Assembly (NCBI RefSeq): GCF_026309355.1
Contig: NZ_JAPJZK010000001.1
Location: 5,600,501 to 5,664,500, forward strand
Reading direction: 5' to 3'
Origin: Spartinivicinus marinus
GTDB taxonomy: Bacteria; Pseudomonadota; Gammaproteobacteria; Pseudomonadales; Zooshikellaceae
DNA length: 64,000 nucleotides
Below, in pieces: positions 17,403-26,991 of the stretch (position 1 is the first letter of the stretch; each line of letters begins with the position of its first letter). The notes under the pieces were generated by a model. That model saw only the letters and a list, made by a program, of their open reading frames with translations. It was not told the DNA's origin and searched no databases. The translations under genes and the position numbers were made by a program.

Positions 17403-18470
17403 ATGAGGAGTACCAGTAGTGAAGCGACCACGATTGAGTGCCAGAATGTCTGGAAAATCTTTGGTGATCGAGCTGAAGAAGCCTTAACTGCCATCCAAAC
17501 CCGTGGGTTAACTAAAGAACAGGTCCACGCCGAATTTGACTGTGTGGTAGGGGTTGCTGGAGCCAGTTTTACCGTATCAGAAGGTGAAGTTTTCTGCATT
17601 ATGGGGCTATCTGGTAGCGGAAAATCTACCTTGGTTCGCCATATCAATCGCCTGATTGAACCCACCGCCGGCAATATCCTGATTGATGATGAAAATATCA
17701 GTGAACTAGATGATGACTCGCTGCGGGCAGTGCGTGCAGACAAAATCGGCATGGTATTTCAGCATACCGCATTATTGCCCCATCGCACGGTAAGAGAAAA
17801 TGTGGCGTTGGGTTTAGAGTTGCGCCATGTGGATGAACAAACCCGGTTACGAATTGCTGAAGAAAAGTTGGCATTAGTGCAGCTGACAGGTTGGGAAGAT
17901 CGGATGCCTGCTGAACTGTCTGGGGGGATGCAGCAGCGAGTAGGGTTGGCCCGAGCCATGGCAGCGGACCCACGCATTTTATTAATGGATGAACCTTTCA
18001 GTGCGTTAGATCCTTTAATTAGACGTCAGTTGCAGGATCAATTTTTAGCCCTGGCCGAGGTTATGAAAAAAACCACTTTGTTTATTACCCATGATTTAGA
18101 TGAAGCCATTCGTATTGGCCATCGTATTGCGATTATGAAGGATGGCAAAATTGTTCAAGTCGGTACACCAGAAGCCATAGTGACAGCACCGGTTGATGAT
18201 TATGTGGCGGATTTTGTTAAAGGTATTTCTCGACTTAAACTGGTATTTGCGCAATCGGTTATGCAGCCGCTTGCTGATTATTTAAACGAATGCAACACTT
18301 GTCTTGAACAAATTAATCATTTTCCAACAGCCGCCCAAGATGCGAACTTAAATCAACTAATCGACTTAGCCATTGCCCATGATCATCCAACACTTATTTG
18401 TGATGGGGCAACACCAGTGGGTGTCGTAACAAGAAAACAGTTGTTGCGTGGTATACAAGGAGGTGATTAA
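17403..18470 (+). CDS. proV: Glycine betaine/carnitine ABC transporter, ATP-binding subunit
   Basis: A 355-residue ATPase of the ProV/OpuAA type. Walker A is GLSGSGKSTLV, the signature is LSGGMQQRVGLARAMA, Walker B is ILLMDEPFSALDPL, and the H-loop is LFITHD. The insertion DRAEEALTAIQTRGLTKEQV before Walker A is typical of quaternary-amine importers. After about residue 270 a CBS-like region ends with THPV-type text (ATPVGVVTRKQLLRG), usually linked to osmotic or nucleotide control. It opens a three-gene importer operon. Confidence 0.9.
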   Translation: MRSTSSEATTIECQNVWKIFGDRAEEALTAIQTRGLTKEQVHAEFDCVVGVAGASFTVSEGEVFCIMGLSGSGKSTLVRHINRLIEPTAGNILIDDENISELDDDSLRAVRADKIGMVFQHTALLPHRTVRENVALGLELRHVDEQTRLRIAEEKLALVQLTGWEDRMPAELSGGMQQRVGLARAMAADPRILLMDEPFSALDPLIRRQLQDQFLALAEVMKKTTLFITHDLDEAIRIGHRIAIMKDGKIVQVGTPEAIVTAPVDDYVADFVKGISRLKLVFAQSVMQPLADYLNECNTCLEQINHFPTAAQDANLNQLIDLAIAHDHPTLICDGATPVGVVTRKQLLRGIQGGD

Positions 18471-18472
18471 GC

Positions 18473-19813
18473 ATGGCAAGTATAGATGCAGGTATAAATA
18501 GCCTGCCTAATAAGACAAAAGAACTGGCACAGTTAAAACAGTTTTTAGTGCATTCTTCCAGTTATTATTCACAACAATTTAACCAGCTTGTTCATGGCAA
18601 AAAACTCAGTTTTAATACGGCAGCTGTATTATTTGGACCGCTATGGGCTGCTTATCGCAACATTTGGGTATTATTTTGGCTTTTATCTATCACCGATGTG
18701 ATTGGCTTGGTTATCATCGGTCGCAGTTTATGGGGGAGTGAAAAATACCCAGAAGCCAACTTGATGATGGGAATATCACTATTGGTGATGTTTCGTTTGT
18801 TGGGTGGACTTGTCGCTAATCAACTGTATTATGCTTATTTTAAGCGGTGGCGTGTGAACACCGGCTTGCAGTGTGGCGTTAGTCGTAAGCGGATTGGCAT
18901 CGGTTGCCTGCTAATATTAGCCACCTATCCGCTGACCATTTATCAGTTTACTGCCACGCATATTGCCAGTTTTCTTGAAACCTTTCCCACCTCGCGAAAA
19001 ATTGCGGCAAAAACCGCATTAGCCATTGACCATAGTGTCGATTGGATGATAAGCCAATTTGAGGGCATGTTTGATAATATTACAGCGGCTATCAGAGAAG
19101 TTTTAAACTTTCTTGAGCTGATTTTTATTGGTACCCCATGGCCAGTCATGGCATTACTATTGCTGTTATTGGCATGGCGGGCAGCGGGTTGGAAAGTGGT
19201 TGCATTTACTGCTGCTGCATTAGCGTATTTAGGTTTTTTTGGGTTTTGGAATAAAGCCATGAGTACCATGGCGTTAGTGGCTGCATCGGTATTTATCTGT
19301 TTTATTGTGGGTACGCCCTTGGGTATATTAGCGGCAAGAAAGCCTCGTTTTAATGCAGTGTTAACACCCATTCTAGATTTAATGCAAACCATGCCAAGCT
19401 TTGTTTATTTAATACCGGCTATTGCATTTTTTTCCATCGGTAAACCCCCTGCCGTATTAGCAACGGTTATTTTTGCCATGCCCCCCATGATTCGATTAAC
19501 CACGTTAGGCATAAAACAGGTGCCGGATTCAGTGATTGAAACCATGTTAGCGTTTGGTGCCACCTCGCGACAAATTTTATTTAAAGCAGAATTACCATTA
19601 GCCATTCCTTCCATTATGACCGGTATCAATCAAAGCATCATGATGAGCTTGTCAATGGTGGTGGTGGCAGCCCTGATTGGTGCGGGAGGGTTAGGGTATG
19701 ATGTACTGTTTTCATTGCAGCATTTAGAGGCAGGTAAAGGTTTATTAGCCGGTATTGCCATTGTGCTATGTGCGATGATACTGGACAGGATTGTTCAAGG
19801 AAAAAGAAAATAA
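18473..19813 (+). CDS. proW: Betaine/carnitine ABC permease with N-terminal DUF2628-like fusion
   Basis: A 446-residue membrane protein. Residues about 250-440 are the ProW-type permease core (GTPLGILAARKPRFNAVLTP; the EAA-type loop ETMLAFGATSRQILFKAELP). Residues about 30-150 are extra: LSFNTAAVLFGPLWAAYRNI, then membrane segments and VANQLYYAYFKRW, which match the DUF2628 pattern of small inner-membrane proteins. GGAGG precedes the start, two bases after the ATPase stop. Such a fusion is not part of the standard ProW plan (354 residues in E. coli). The added domain's role is unknown. Confidence 0.85.
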   Translation: MASIDAGINSLPNKTKELAQLKQFLVHSSSYYSQQFNQLVHGKKLSFNTAAVLFGPLWAAYRNIWVLFWLLSITDVIGLVIIGRSLWGSEKYPEANLMMGISLLVMFRLLGGLVANQLYYAYFKRWRVNTGLQCGVSRKRIGIGCLLILATYPLTIYQFTATHIASFLETFPTSRKIAAKTALAIDHSVDWMISQFEGMFDNITAAIREVLNFLELIFIGTPWPVMALLLLLLAWRAAGWKVVAFTAAALAYLGFFGFWNKAMSTMALVAASVFICFIVGTPLGILAARKPRFNAVLTPILDLMQTMPSFVYLIPAIAFFSIGKPPAVLATVIFAMPPMIRLTTLGIKQVPDSVIETMLAFGATSRQILFKAELPLAIPSIMTGINQSIMMSLSMVVVAALIGAGGLGYDVLFSLQHLEAGKGLLAGIAIVLCAMILDRIVQGKRK

Positions 19814-19831
19814 AAAGAGGTAGTAATAATA

Positions 19832-20845
19832 ATGAGTAAAATAATAAAAAAACTAGGGTTAGCCACTGTGTTAACCTTGGGGGTAACCCACGTTGCTGCA
19901 GCTAAAGATACCATTGTGATTGGTGAAGTGAGCTGGGATGCTTCTTTGGCTATCGAACAGGTATTGAAACAGGTAATGGAAAAACATTTGGATGTTAATG
20001 TAAAGATAGTCGCTACAGATCAGTCAGCAATTTGGGCCTCGATGGATAAAGGTAAGGGGAGTATTGACGTTCACCCTGATGTGTGGACTTCCTCTCAGGC
20101 TGAGCCTTGGGCAAAGTTTGTAGTGAAAGGAGGCAAAGAGTCGGTATTGGCTAATCAAAAACCTTATATGGGGACAGAAGGCTTATTTATTCCTGGCTAT
20201 ATCCAAGAAAAGTATGGGGTAAAATCCGTTTATGACCTAGCCAAGCCTGAAATCGCTAAATTATTTGATCAGGATGGAGATGGTAAAGGTGACTTTTGGC
20301 CGGGAGCCCCTGGCTGGGGCATTGTGAAAGTCAACCAAGTCAAAGCGAAAAGCTATGGGTTTGACCAATATTTTAAAGCCTTTCATGTGTCTGATGCTAT
20401 TCTAAGGGCACAACTTAAAACAGCCTTTCGTAAGAAAACAGGGATTTTATTTTATTCCTGGACACCTGACTGGATTCATAAGGCGTATGATTTACGAAAA
20501 TTAGAAGAGCCAACATTTACCGGTTATGCCAGTCAAGACAAACAACAAGATCCTCACTATAACCCAGATGGCTGTTGGAATATGGTACAAGGGGATGAAT
20601 GGTTAGAAAAAAGCTCCATTACCTGTGATTGGCCAGAAACGAAAGTGTATTTAGCTTATTCAAAATCATTACTGAGCCGAAATGCTCAAGTAGCCGAGTT
20701 TTTAAATAATGTGTCCTTCACAACGGATGACATCAGTCAGTGGATATATCAGATTGCTCAAGAAAAAGAAGCGCCTGAAGATGTCGCTGAAGAATGGATT
20801 AACAATAACCCGGCTGTCGTTAAGCAATGGTTAAATCAATCATAA
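19832..20845 (+). CDS. Betaine/carnitine ABC transporter, periplasmic binding protein
   Basis: A 337-residue OpuAC-domain protein. The signal peptide runs to VAAAKD. The domain follows with IVIGEVSWDASLAIEQVL, a Trp-rich ligand pocket (YSWTPDWIHK; WPGAPGWG; NMVQGDEWL) typical for caging quaternary amines, and DHPDVW-like text (VHPDVWTSS). An Asp-rich segment DQDGDGKGDFW resembles a calcium-binding loop. It is the last gene of the importer operon, 18 bases after the permease, with AGAGG upstream. Carnitine or betaine is the expected ligand from context. Confidence 0.88.
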   Translation: MSKIIKKLGLATVLTLGVTHVAAAKDTIVIGEVSWDASLAIEQVLKQVMEKHLDVNVKIVATDQSAIWASMDKGKGSIDVHPDVWTSSQAEPWAKFVVKGGKESVLANQKPYMGTEGLFIPGYIQEKYGVKSVYDLAKPEIAKLFDQDGDGKGDFWPGAPGWGIVKVNQVKAKSYGFDQYFKAFHVSDAILRAQLKTAFRKKTGILFYSWTPDWIHKAYDLRKLEEPTFTGYASQDKQQDPHYNPDGCWNMVQGDEWLEKSSITCDWPETKVYLAYSKSLLSRNAQVAEFLNNVSFTTDDISQWIYQIAQEKEAPEDVAEEWINNNPAVVKQWLNQS

Positions 20846-20872
20846 ATCCTTATACCCTTTAGAGCGACTCTG

Positions 20873-20900
20873 CTGAGGGAAGGCAAGTTATTTCCCTCAG
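20873..20900. terminator. Hairpin between convergent genes, probable terminator
   Basis: CTGAGGGAA pairs with TTCCCTCAG (9 pairs) around a 10-base loop. It lies at the meeting point of the importer operon and the convergent binding-protein gene and overlaps the latter's stop codon. T-runs are weak on both sides, so Rho may also be involved. Confidence 0.55.
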
Positions 20901-21694
20901 TGGCTAAAGCGGTATTTATTTTGAATTCTCTCTAAATCTCCGCTTGCTTGTAACTTGATCATACCTTCAGTTATTAATCGGGCATATTGTTTGGAAGAAG
21001 AAAGCGCTGGGGAAAAAGCAATAGACATTTCGCCTGTTTTTAGACAGCCTGCTATTTTAAGCTTATGTGTTAACTGATGTGTTTGTAGCGTATGGTTAAT
21101 CACATAGGGACTATCGATAATAGCATCAACACGCTTTGTCGCTAGTTTTTGAATATTTCTTAGTAATGCCCCACGGTCATCGCCTTTTAGTACTTGAATA
21201 AAGTGGTTGTTGGTATTTTGTTTTATATATTGGTCCACTTCACCACCATCATCGTAAGGGTAATCCTGTACGATCCCTAACCGAACGCTTTCTAAACTAT
21301 TTATGCCTGTGTATTGCCAAGTGAAGTGATCTCGTGTGTGGAAACACATATTATAGGTGACTTGTGGTATAGCTGGGAAAATAAAGTCGGGTGTAATGCT
21401 CTTTGAGGATCCAAATACGGCGTTATATTTTCCATTTCTTGTTTCAAGAATAGCTCTTGACCATGGCATGCTGGCCAGCTTCAATGAGTGTCCATGGTCA
21501 GCTAAAATGCGTATGACCACCTCAGAAAAAATGCCAGGTTTTTCGGCAAATCCCGCTTCGGTTGATGGATCTACACAAATATAAGGACACCAGCCATTGC
21601 CAGCCGCAATAATAACATCACTCATTGTAATGATGGGTTTGAGAAAAAATGTGAATAAAAGCGCTGCTAAGCATCTATTGGTAGTACTGTTCAT
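20897..21694 (-). CDS. Periplasmic solute-binding protein, SBP_bac_3-like
   Basis: A 265-residue secreted protein with signal-like MNSTTNRCLAALLFTFFLKP. The mature part has ICVDPSTEAGFAEKPGIFSE, SMPWSRAILETRNGKYNAVF and GMIKLQASGDLERIQNKYRF, the same architecture as the other stand-alone family-3 binding proteins in the window. The frame opens at a GTG at 21712; ATG 21694 better fits the signal peptide, though neither has a clear ribosome binding site. No permease is nearby. Ligand unknown. It may instead feed a signalling system; a sensor kinase gene starts 230 bases away. Confidence 0.75.
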   Translation of the reverse strand: MNSTTNRCLAALLFTFFLKPIITMSDVIIAAGNGWCPYICVDPSTEAGFAEKPGIFSEVVIRILADHGHSLKLASMPWSRAILETRNGKYNAVFGSSKSITPDFIFPAIPQVTYNMCFHTRDHFTWQYTGINSLESVRLGIVQDYPYDDGGEVDQYIKQNTNNHFIQVLKGDDRGALLRNIQKLATKRVDAIIDSPYVINHTLQTHQLTHKLKIAGCLKTGEMSIAFSPALSSSKQYARLITEGMIKLQASGDLERIQNKYRFSH

Positions 21695-21924
21695 TACATA
21701 ATGGCTTGTCACCAGTTGAAGGCGTTTTGGATATGTTTACTTTTATCTGTCGAGACACTCACCAGTATAGTAAAGGATAATGTGATATACCCAGTGCGTA
21801 GCTAGCAAAGCTTTCAGCTGGAGGTAAGTGTGTCAAAGTAGAAGATATGTTGTGACTGAATGGTTGAATCTACTAATTCTATCTAATCTATTGACATGTC
21901 GAATCAATAGGTATTGATGTTGTT

Positions 21925-24105
21925 ATGTCTGACCGAGGCGTATCTGCAAGTGAGGCTGTGGCTTTAGTTGGCACCCGCAACTCCATCGCGACCCAGCTAC
22001 TAAAAGCGGTTTTTTCAATCTACCTATTAATTACTATAGTCCTAACCCTTACCCATATGGTAGTCGATTTTACTGAAACAAAGCAGAGTATATACAATGA
22101 GTTAATTAATATCAGTGAGGCATTTGCGCCGGTATTGCGGAGGTCTATCTGGGATCTCAACCCAGAATCGACAAAAAGTGCTCTTGAAGGAATGAATAAA
22201 TCATCTCATGTACTTGGTGTGCTTATCAGAGATAATGATAATAATGTCATTGGGGCTTTAGGACCAATTTTTGATAAAAAAATTGAGGTGTCTTTTTCTA
22301 GTAAAAAAAATACAATAGATATAATTTCTGATTATGAAGTATTTGAATACTCAACAATTATAACGCCAATTAAGTTGTTGAATGTTTATACTAAGGGGAA
22401 AGTAAAAAAGCATAAGGTTGAGAAAATTGGAATGTTAACACTATACTCCAGTGATAGTGTCGTATTTGATAGCGTTAAACTTGGATTTGCATTAATTGTC
22501 GTCAATGCAGTATTAAAAACAGCAGCCTTATGGATATTGTTTCTGTTATTTTCACATCATATGCTGGCTAAACCATTAGCGATATTATCCCGAGCGATGG
22601 AAAAAGTGAAGTCAGATAATATCGATAATTTAGCTGTTGATCTTAAAGTAAAAAAATATAATGAATTAACCGTGCTGGAAGCCGGGTTTAACCAGATGAT
22701 TAGTAGCCTGTTGGAAACCAGGAGGCACCTGCAGAACAGCCATCGTCGATTAACTATTTTATTGAATGGTGTTAGAGATTTATCCAGTGCTAACGATCAA
22801 TTTAGTGCCATGGCGCTGGCGACACATAATATCATTGAGCTTATTTACCATGATATTGTTCAACTGATTCAATTTGGTCACTATGAATATAATAACAAAT
22901 CGAAAGAAGGTTTTCTTACTTATCAATATAAGTTGATAAGTAATGCTGTGAATGATATTAACCAACAAAAGTTGATGAGCCTTAGTTGTTATGATGTACA
23001 TGAGATTTTACCTGAAACAGTTAACGATTTTAAAGATAATGAAAATTTATATAGTGAATACAATAATAAATTGATTTTATTAGTTAAACGTAAAAATGAA
23101 TTATTAGGGTTCATAGAAGTCAATGGTAAGCTTGAACAATCGCTTTCTATAGAGGATAAAAATGCGATCAGTATGTTGATAGAGTCTTTATCGATTACTT
23201 TAGATAATATTTATATTAGGCAAGGTCTAGAACAACAAGTTAAAACGCGGACCAAAGTACTCAAGGATACACTGGATCAACTGCAAAAAGAGCATGTCCG
23301 ATTAAAAGAGACGCAGTCTAAGTTGGTTCATTCCGAAAAAATGGCCGGTTTGGGGGTATTGGTTGCGGGGGTTGCCCATGAAATTAACAACCCGGTTAAC
23401 TTTGTACATGTGGGAGGGCAAAACCTTGAGCATGAGTTAGAAACATTTAAATCATTTATTTTTGAACTGGCAGGTGAAGAAGTGAGCCAGTCAATAAAAG
23501 ATGAGTTCAATACACGTTTTGCTAAGCTATTTAAACACAATAATAATATATTAAATGGCAGTACCCGAATAAAAAACATTGTTCATGAATTGAAGTCATT
23601 TTCCCGGTTTGACGAAGATAGTCGGGATGATGTGGATATCATTGATGAATTAAAATCAACTATTAAATTAGTGAAAACTAAATTTAAACGTAGTGTGGAT
23701 TTTTACTGCGACTTTAAATCAGCACCATTAATGACTTGCTGGCCAGCTAAACTTAATCAAGTGTTTCTCAATTTATTGATCAATGCCTGTCAGGCAATTC
23801 AAGCTAAATATCATCAGTCGACAGAGCCAGAAGTGGGGCACTTATTTGTTCGGTCATTTCAAACAGCTAAATATTTGTATATCAGTTTTGAAGATGATGG
23901 CGTTGGTATGCCCAAATCCGTACAGCAAAAAATATTTGACCCTTTTTTTACCACCAAAAAAGTAGGAGAGGGAACAGGCTTGGGTTTATCATTGTCTCAT
24001 GAAATTGTTGAAAGGCATCATGGCCGTATAGCAGTGAATACGGAGGAACAAATAGGAACTACAATAACGATATCGCTTCCGTTACATGACCATTATGGGG
24101 ATTGA
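21925..24105 (+). CDS. Membrane sensor histidine kinase
   Basis: A 726-residue kinase. Membrane segments lie near residues 25-48 and 188-213, framing a ~140-residue periplasmic sensor. A HAMP-like linker follows (residues ~215-270), then a GAF-like region, a coiled coil (~430-475), the H-box in [14 protein letters not shown] (His near 485) and an HATPase domain ([37 protein letters not shown]). It should autophosphorylate and pass phosphate to the response regulator that begins one base after its stop. The signal is unknown. Confidence 0.9.
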   Translation: MSDRGVSASEAVALVGTRNSIATQLLKAVFSIYLLITIVLTLTHMVVDFTETKQSIYNELINISEAFAPVLRRSIWDLNPESTKSALEGMNKSSHVLGVLIRDNDNNVIGALGPIFDKKIEVSFSSKKNTIDIISDYEVFEYSTIITPIKLLNVYTKGKVKKHKVEKIGMLTLYSSDSVVFDSVKLGFALIVVNAVLKTAALWILFLLFSHHMLAKPLAILSRAMEKVKSDNIDNLAVDLKVKKYNELTVLEAGFNQMISSLLETRRHLQNSHRRLTILLNGVRDLSSANDQFSAMALATHNIIELIYHDIVQLIQFGHYEYNNKSKEGFLTYQYKLISNAVNDINQQKLMSLSCYDVHEILPETVNDFKDNENLYSEYNNKLILLVKRKNELLGFIEVNGKLEQSLSIEDKNAISMLIESLSITLDNIYIRQGLEQQVKTRTKVLKDTLDQLQKEHVRLKETQSKLVHSEKMAGLGVLVAGVAHEINNPVNFVHVGGQNLEHELETFKSFIFELAGEEVSQSIKDEFNTRFAKLFKHNNNILNGSTRIKNIVHELKSFSRFDEDSRDDVDIIDELKSTIKLVKTKFKRSVDFYCDFKSAPLMTCWPAKLNQVFLNLLINACQAIQAKYHQSTEPEVGHLFVRSFQTAKYLYISFEDDGVGMPKSVQQKIFDPFFTTKKVGEGTGLGLSLSHEIVERHHGRIAVNTEEQIGTTITISLPLHDHYGD

Positions 24106-24106
24106 C

Positions 24107-25219
24107 ATGAGCATTTTTAGTGATAAAAAGCTTAAGGATATTCAGAAACAAAATTATAAATATAAGAAGCATAATATTCTGATTGTTGATGATGAGATTG
24201 ACAATCTGGAAGCGTTAGAAAGTGCCTTAAACCAAGAATATAATGTCACTAAAGCTCAGGATGGCGAAGAAGCATTAAATTTAATTGAAAGTAGTAATGG
24301 GAGTGAACAGTTTGATCTGATTATCTCTGACCAACGGATGCCAAAACTAAGCGGGGTAGACTTTCTGTCTAAAACGATTGCAATGTGTCCACTGACTGTT
24401 CGGATGATTCTCACTGCTTATGCGGATGCCAATGCTATTATTGATGCAGTCAATAAAGGGCATGTATATAAGTTTATATTAAAGCCTTATGATAGAGAGG
24501 ATATGATCATAACCGTTCGTCGTGCATTGGAGGCATTTGAACTTGAAAAAGAAAATATGGAGCTTTTTCATCAATTAAAAAAAACTAATACTGAGCTGGA
24601 ACTGAAAGTTGAAGAGCGGACTAAAGAGTTACAGCGAGCATTAGAAAAACAGGAAAGACTCAATGAAAAAATTCTTGCTCAAACAAAGGAGCTGCAAGCG
24701 GTAAACGAGCAGCTGTCTTATCTAGCTACCACTGATGCATTAACTGGGCTTCCTAATAGAAGGCATTTTCTAGAGTTATCAGATAAAGAGTTTTCGCGAT
24801 CTCAACGGTATAAACAGACACTGTCTGTATTGGTTTTAGATATTGATTTTTTTAAACAAATCAATGACATTCATGGTCATATTGCAGGTGATAAGGTACT
24901 GATGGAGTTTGCTGATTTCCTTAGCGAGTCCATTCGTGTGCATGATATTGTAGGTCGAATGGGGGGAGAGGAGTTTTGTATCACTCTACCCCAGACAGAC
25001 CTACAAACCAGCTATAGTCTTGCAGAAAGAATTCGAGAGGGCGTAGCGCAACTATCTGTTGAGTTTGATGGCAAACAATTACAGATTACAGTTAGCATTG
25101 GCGTATCTCAAGTACGACAAGAGGACACTGCTATAGAACAGGCTATTCATCGAGCTGACATGGCTTTATATCAGGCTAAAAATGGTGGCCGAAATTGTGT
25201 GGAGATAGATAAAAAATGA
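24107..25219 (+). CDS. Response regulator with GGDEF diguanylate cyclase domain
   Basis: A 370-residue protein. Residues ~20-150 are a receiver (ILIVDDEIDN; phospho-Asp in DLIISDQRMPKLSG; Lys in YKFILKPYD) of the RpfG/HupR style. A coiled coil (~150-205) links to a GGDEF domain (TDALTGLPNRRHFLEL; active site GRMGGEEF near 285). It likely makes c-di-GMP when phosphorylated by the preceding kinase. I use ATG 24107, one base after the kinase stop with GGGG upstream, rather than the overlapping ATG 24086. An RxxD inhibitory site was not evident. Confidence 0.9.
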   Translation: MSIFSDKKLKDIQKQNYKYKKHNILIVDDEIDNLEALESALNQEYNVTKAQDGEEALNLIESSNGSEQFDLIISDQRMPKLSGVDFLSKTIAMCPLTVRMILTAYADANAIIDAVNKGHVYKFILKPYDREDMIITVRRALEAFELEKENMELFHQLKKTNTELELKVEERTKELQRALEKQERLNEKILAQTKELQAVNEQLSYLATTDALTGLPNRRHFLELSDKEFSRSQRYKQTLSVLVLDIDFFKQINDIHGHIAGDKVLMEFADFLSESIRVHDIVGRMGGEEFCITLPQTDLQTSYSLAERIREGVAQLSVEFDGKQLQITVSIGVSQVRQEDTAIEQAIHRADMALYQAKNGGRNCVEIDKK

Positions 25220-25232
25220 ATCGAAGGCTTGG

Positions 25233-25976
25233 TTAAAAAAAGTATTTTTTATGGATTGACTGAATGACTCCCTTTTTTTGAATAGTGGCTAGTGCATTTC
25301 TAACCTTTTCTACTAATGCTGCATCTGAGTTTTTATTAAAAGCTATATAGAGCTCATCAGATAAGTCTTCTAGCCTATAAACCCGTGAATATTTGTTAAT
25401 TGCTAATCCTTCCTTTTTAATATTGTGAACAAATGATGCTTCATCAAATGCAATCAGGTCAATACGGCCTAATAGGAGTTTGCGTAAGTTTTGCGTATCA
25501 TTGGATACGGCCCTTAACTGAGAAAATCCCTGTTTTTTTAAATAAGTAGTGATGACATCGGAAATCGAGCAGCCAATAGAATATTGTTTAGCATCGTCTA
25601 ATGATTGTATATTAATATCAGTTCGTTCTTTAAGTTTATATAAAGAAGTTTTATAGGGGGCAATGGCTCCTACCCATTGAAACAAATTTTCGCGCTCAGG
25701 TATTTTGGCAATGGAGTAGATCATATAGTTTTTAGTATTTAGAGCAATATCATAAGCTCTGGCCCAAGGATAAATACTGATTTTGGGCTTAAGTTTTGCC
25801 TCTTCTAAAGCTGCTAAGAGAATTTCAGTTGACATTCCCTCTATTTTTCCTGCTTTTTCAAAGTTATAGGGAGGGAAGTTTTCAGTGACTATCTGTACTT
25901 CTTGACAGTAGGCTTGAAGTGACAGATTAATCAGTAAAATGAAAGTAATCAGTTGTTGCACGAGTAGACCTTTCAT
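25233..25976 (-). CDS. Periplasmic solute-binding protein, SBP_bac_3 type
   Basis: A 247-residue secreted protein with signal peptide MKGLLVQQLITFILLINLSL and cleavage near AYCQ. The mature part starts VQIVTENFPPYNFEKAGKIE and has SIYPWARAYDIALN, IPERENLFQWVGAIAP, and the end ALATIQKKGVIQSIHKKYFF. It parallels the protein at 4557-5315 along its whole length. It ends 14 bases from the convergent GGDEF regulator. No transporter partner is nearby. Ligand unknown. Confidence 0.85.
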   Translation of the reverse strand: MKGLLVQQLITFILLINLSLQAYCQEVQIVTENFPPYNFEKAGKIEGMSTEILLAALEEAKLKPKISIYPWARAYDIALNTKNYMIYSIAKIPERENLFQWVGAIAPYKTSLYKLKERTDINIQSLDDAKQYSIGCSISDVITTYLKKQGFSQLRAVSNDTQNLRKLLLGRIDLIAFDEASFVHNIKKEGLAINKYSRVYRLEDLSDELYIAFNKNSDAALVEKVRNALATIQKKGVIQSIHKKYFF

Positions 25977-26019
25977 GAATGATTATTGGGTATATACATG
26001 ACGTTTACCGTAGAGGCAG

Positions 26020-26790
26020 TTATTGCTTTGGTTCATACAATCCCATTCTTGAGTTTTTCAGAATTTGATTGATTTTTCCGCTAGTTTTTAATTGCTTTAG
26101 GCCTCGATTAAAATCATTAATGATTTTTTGGGCGTCAAGAGTTTTTTTCGAAATAAGCAGGTGGTTATAACTGACTTGAAAAGGTTTTTGGTGGTAGACA
26201 AATTGACTGACTAACTCAGGCTTAAATAGTGAACGTAGTTTATAATAGGCGACTTCTATATTCTCTAAAGTGATGTCAGTGCGTCCAGCCAGTATCATCT
26301 TGAAACACTGATCAATGTAGTTGACAAAACTAACATGTAAGTTGCCAGCTCTGATGGCACGATGAAATTCATGGGTGTAAGTAAAGCCCCTTAAGGCACA
26401 AATTCTAATGCCTGTGAGATCATCCAGGGTTTTCCAATCAAATTGGTATTCTCTCAAATAAAACCAAACCACTTTTTCAGACAGAATGGGGTGACTGTAA
26501 ATATGATCAATTTTTCGCTCTTCTGAGTTGAACCATTGGGCGGTACCATCAACATTGCCAATTTTAGAGAGGTAATAAGCTTTTGACCATGGTAAAAAAA
26601 CAAAATTAACTTGATAACCAACTGTTGCAAATGCTTCAGTTATGATTTTTGGCATTAAACCATAATGTTGAAAGGTTACAGAGTTGTAAGGAGGGTATTC
26701 TCCCGTCGCTAGTGTAATTGGCTCTGCCGCAAATACGCTCAAAGCTTTGACTGATAGCAGAATATAAAGTGCTAGGGTAGGGAATCTCAT
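26020..26790 (-). CDS. Periplasmic solute-binding protein, SBP_bac_3-like
   Basis: A 256-residue secreted protein: signal peptide up to SVFAAEP, then ITLATGEYPPYNSVTFQHYG, FLPWSKAYYLSKIGNVDGTA, a hinge region with ICALRGFTYTHEFHRAI, and the C-terminal FNRGLKQLKTSGKINQILKN. It lies upstream of the gene at 25233 on the same strand with a 43-base gap, so the two may be co-transcribed although they are distant paralogues. No permease. Ligand unknown. Confidence 0.8.
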   Translation of the reverse strand: MRFPTLALYILLSVKALSVFAAEPITLATGEYPPYNSVTFQHYGLMPKIITEAFATVGYQVNFVFLPWSKAYYLSKIGNVDGTAQWFNSEERKIDHIYSHPILSEKVVWFYLREYQFDWKTLDDLTGIRICALRGFTYTHEFHRAIRAGNLHVSFVNYIDQCFKMILAGRTDITLENIEVAYYKLRSLFKPELVSQFVYHQKPFQVSYNHLLISKKTLDAQKIINDFNRGLKQLKTSGKINQILKNSRMGLYEPKQ

Positions 26791-26831
26791 TCAACAACCT
26801 GCCAGAAATCAATCAGCTAATGAGTACATTA

Positions 26832-26916
26832 TAGGGCACCGCTAATAATTGTTTACATCTGGTAAATTCACAATCAAGGCGTTGGCTTGAAGGCAGGCTG
26901 GTGGTCTGTCGAAAAG
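26832..26916 (+). repeat. Dispersed intergenic repeat family 1, copy B
   Basis: Starts TAGGGCACCGCTAATAATTG, continues GGTAAATTCACAATCAAGGC, then GTTGGCTTGAAGGCAGGCTG and CTGTCGAAAAG. It matches the copies at 10251 and 52400. It lies between the binding-protein gene and the epimerase gene. Confidence 0.8.
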
Positions 26917-26991
26917 CACCAACACCTAACCTAGCTAATAGTTTACTAACAAGTCTTATGAAAGCTTTCCTAAATGTTACAAAACTATGTT

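Noticed and set aside
17270-17752. 160-codon minus-strand frame over the proV start
   Set aside because: Antisense shadow; it runs over Walker A of the ATPase gene and contains serine-rich artefact text.
18943-19392. 149-codon minus-strand frame inside the permease gene
   Set aside because: Antisense shadow of a membrane protein gene; no ribosome binding site or family motif.
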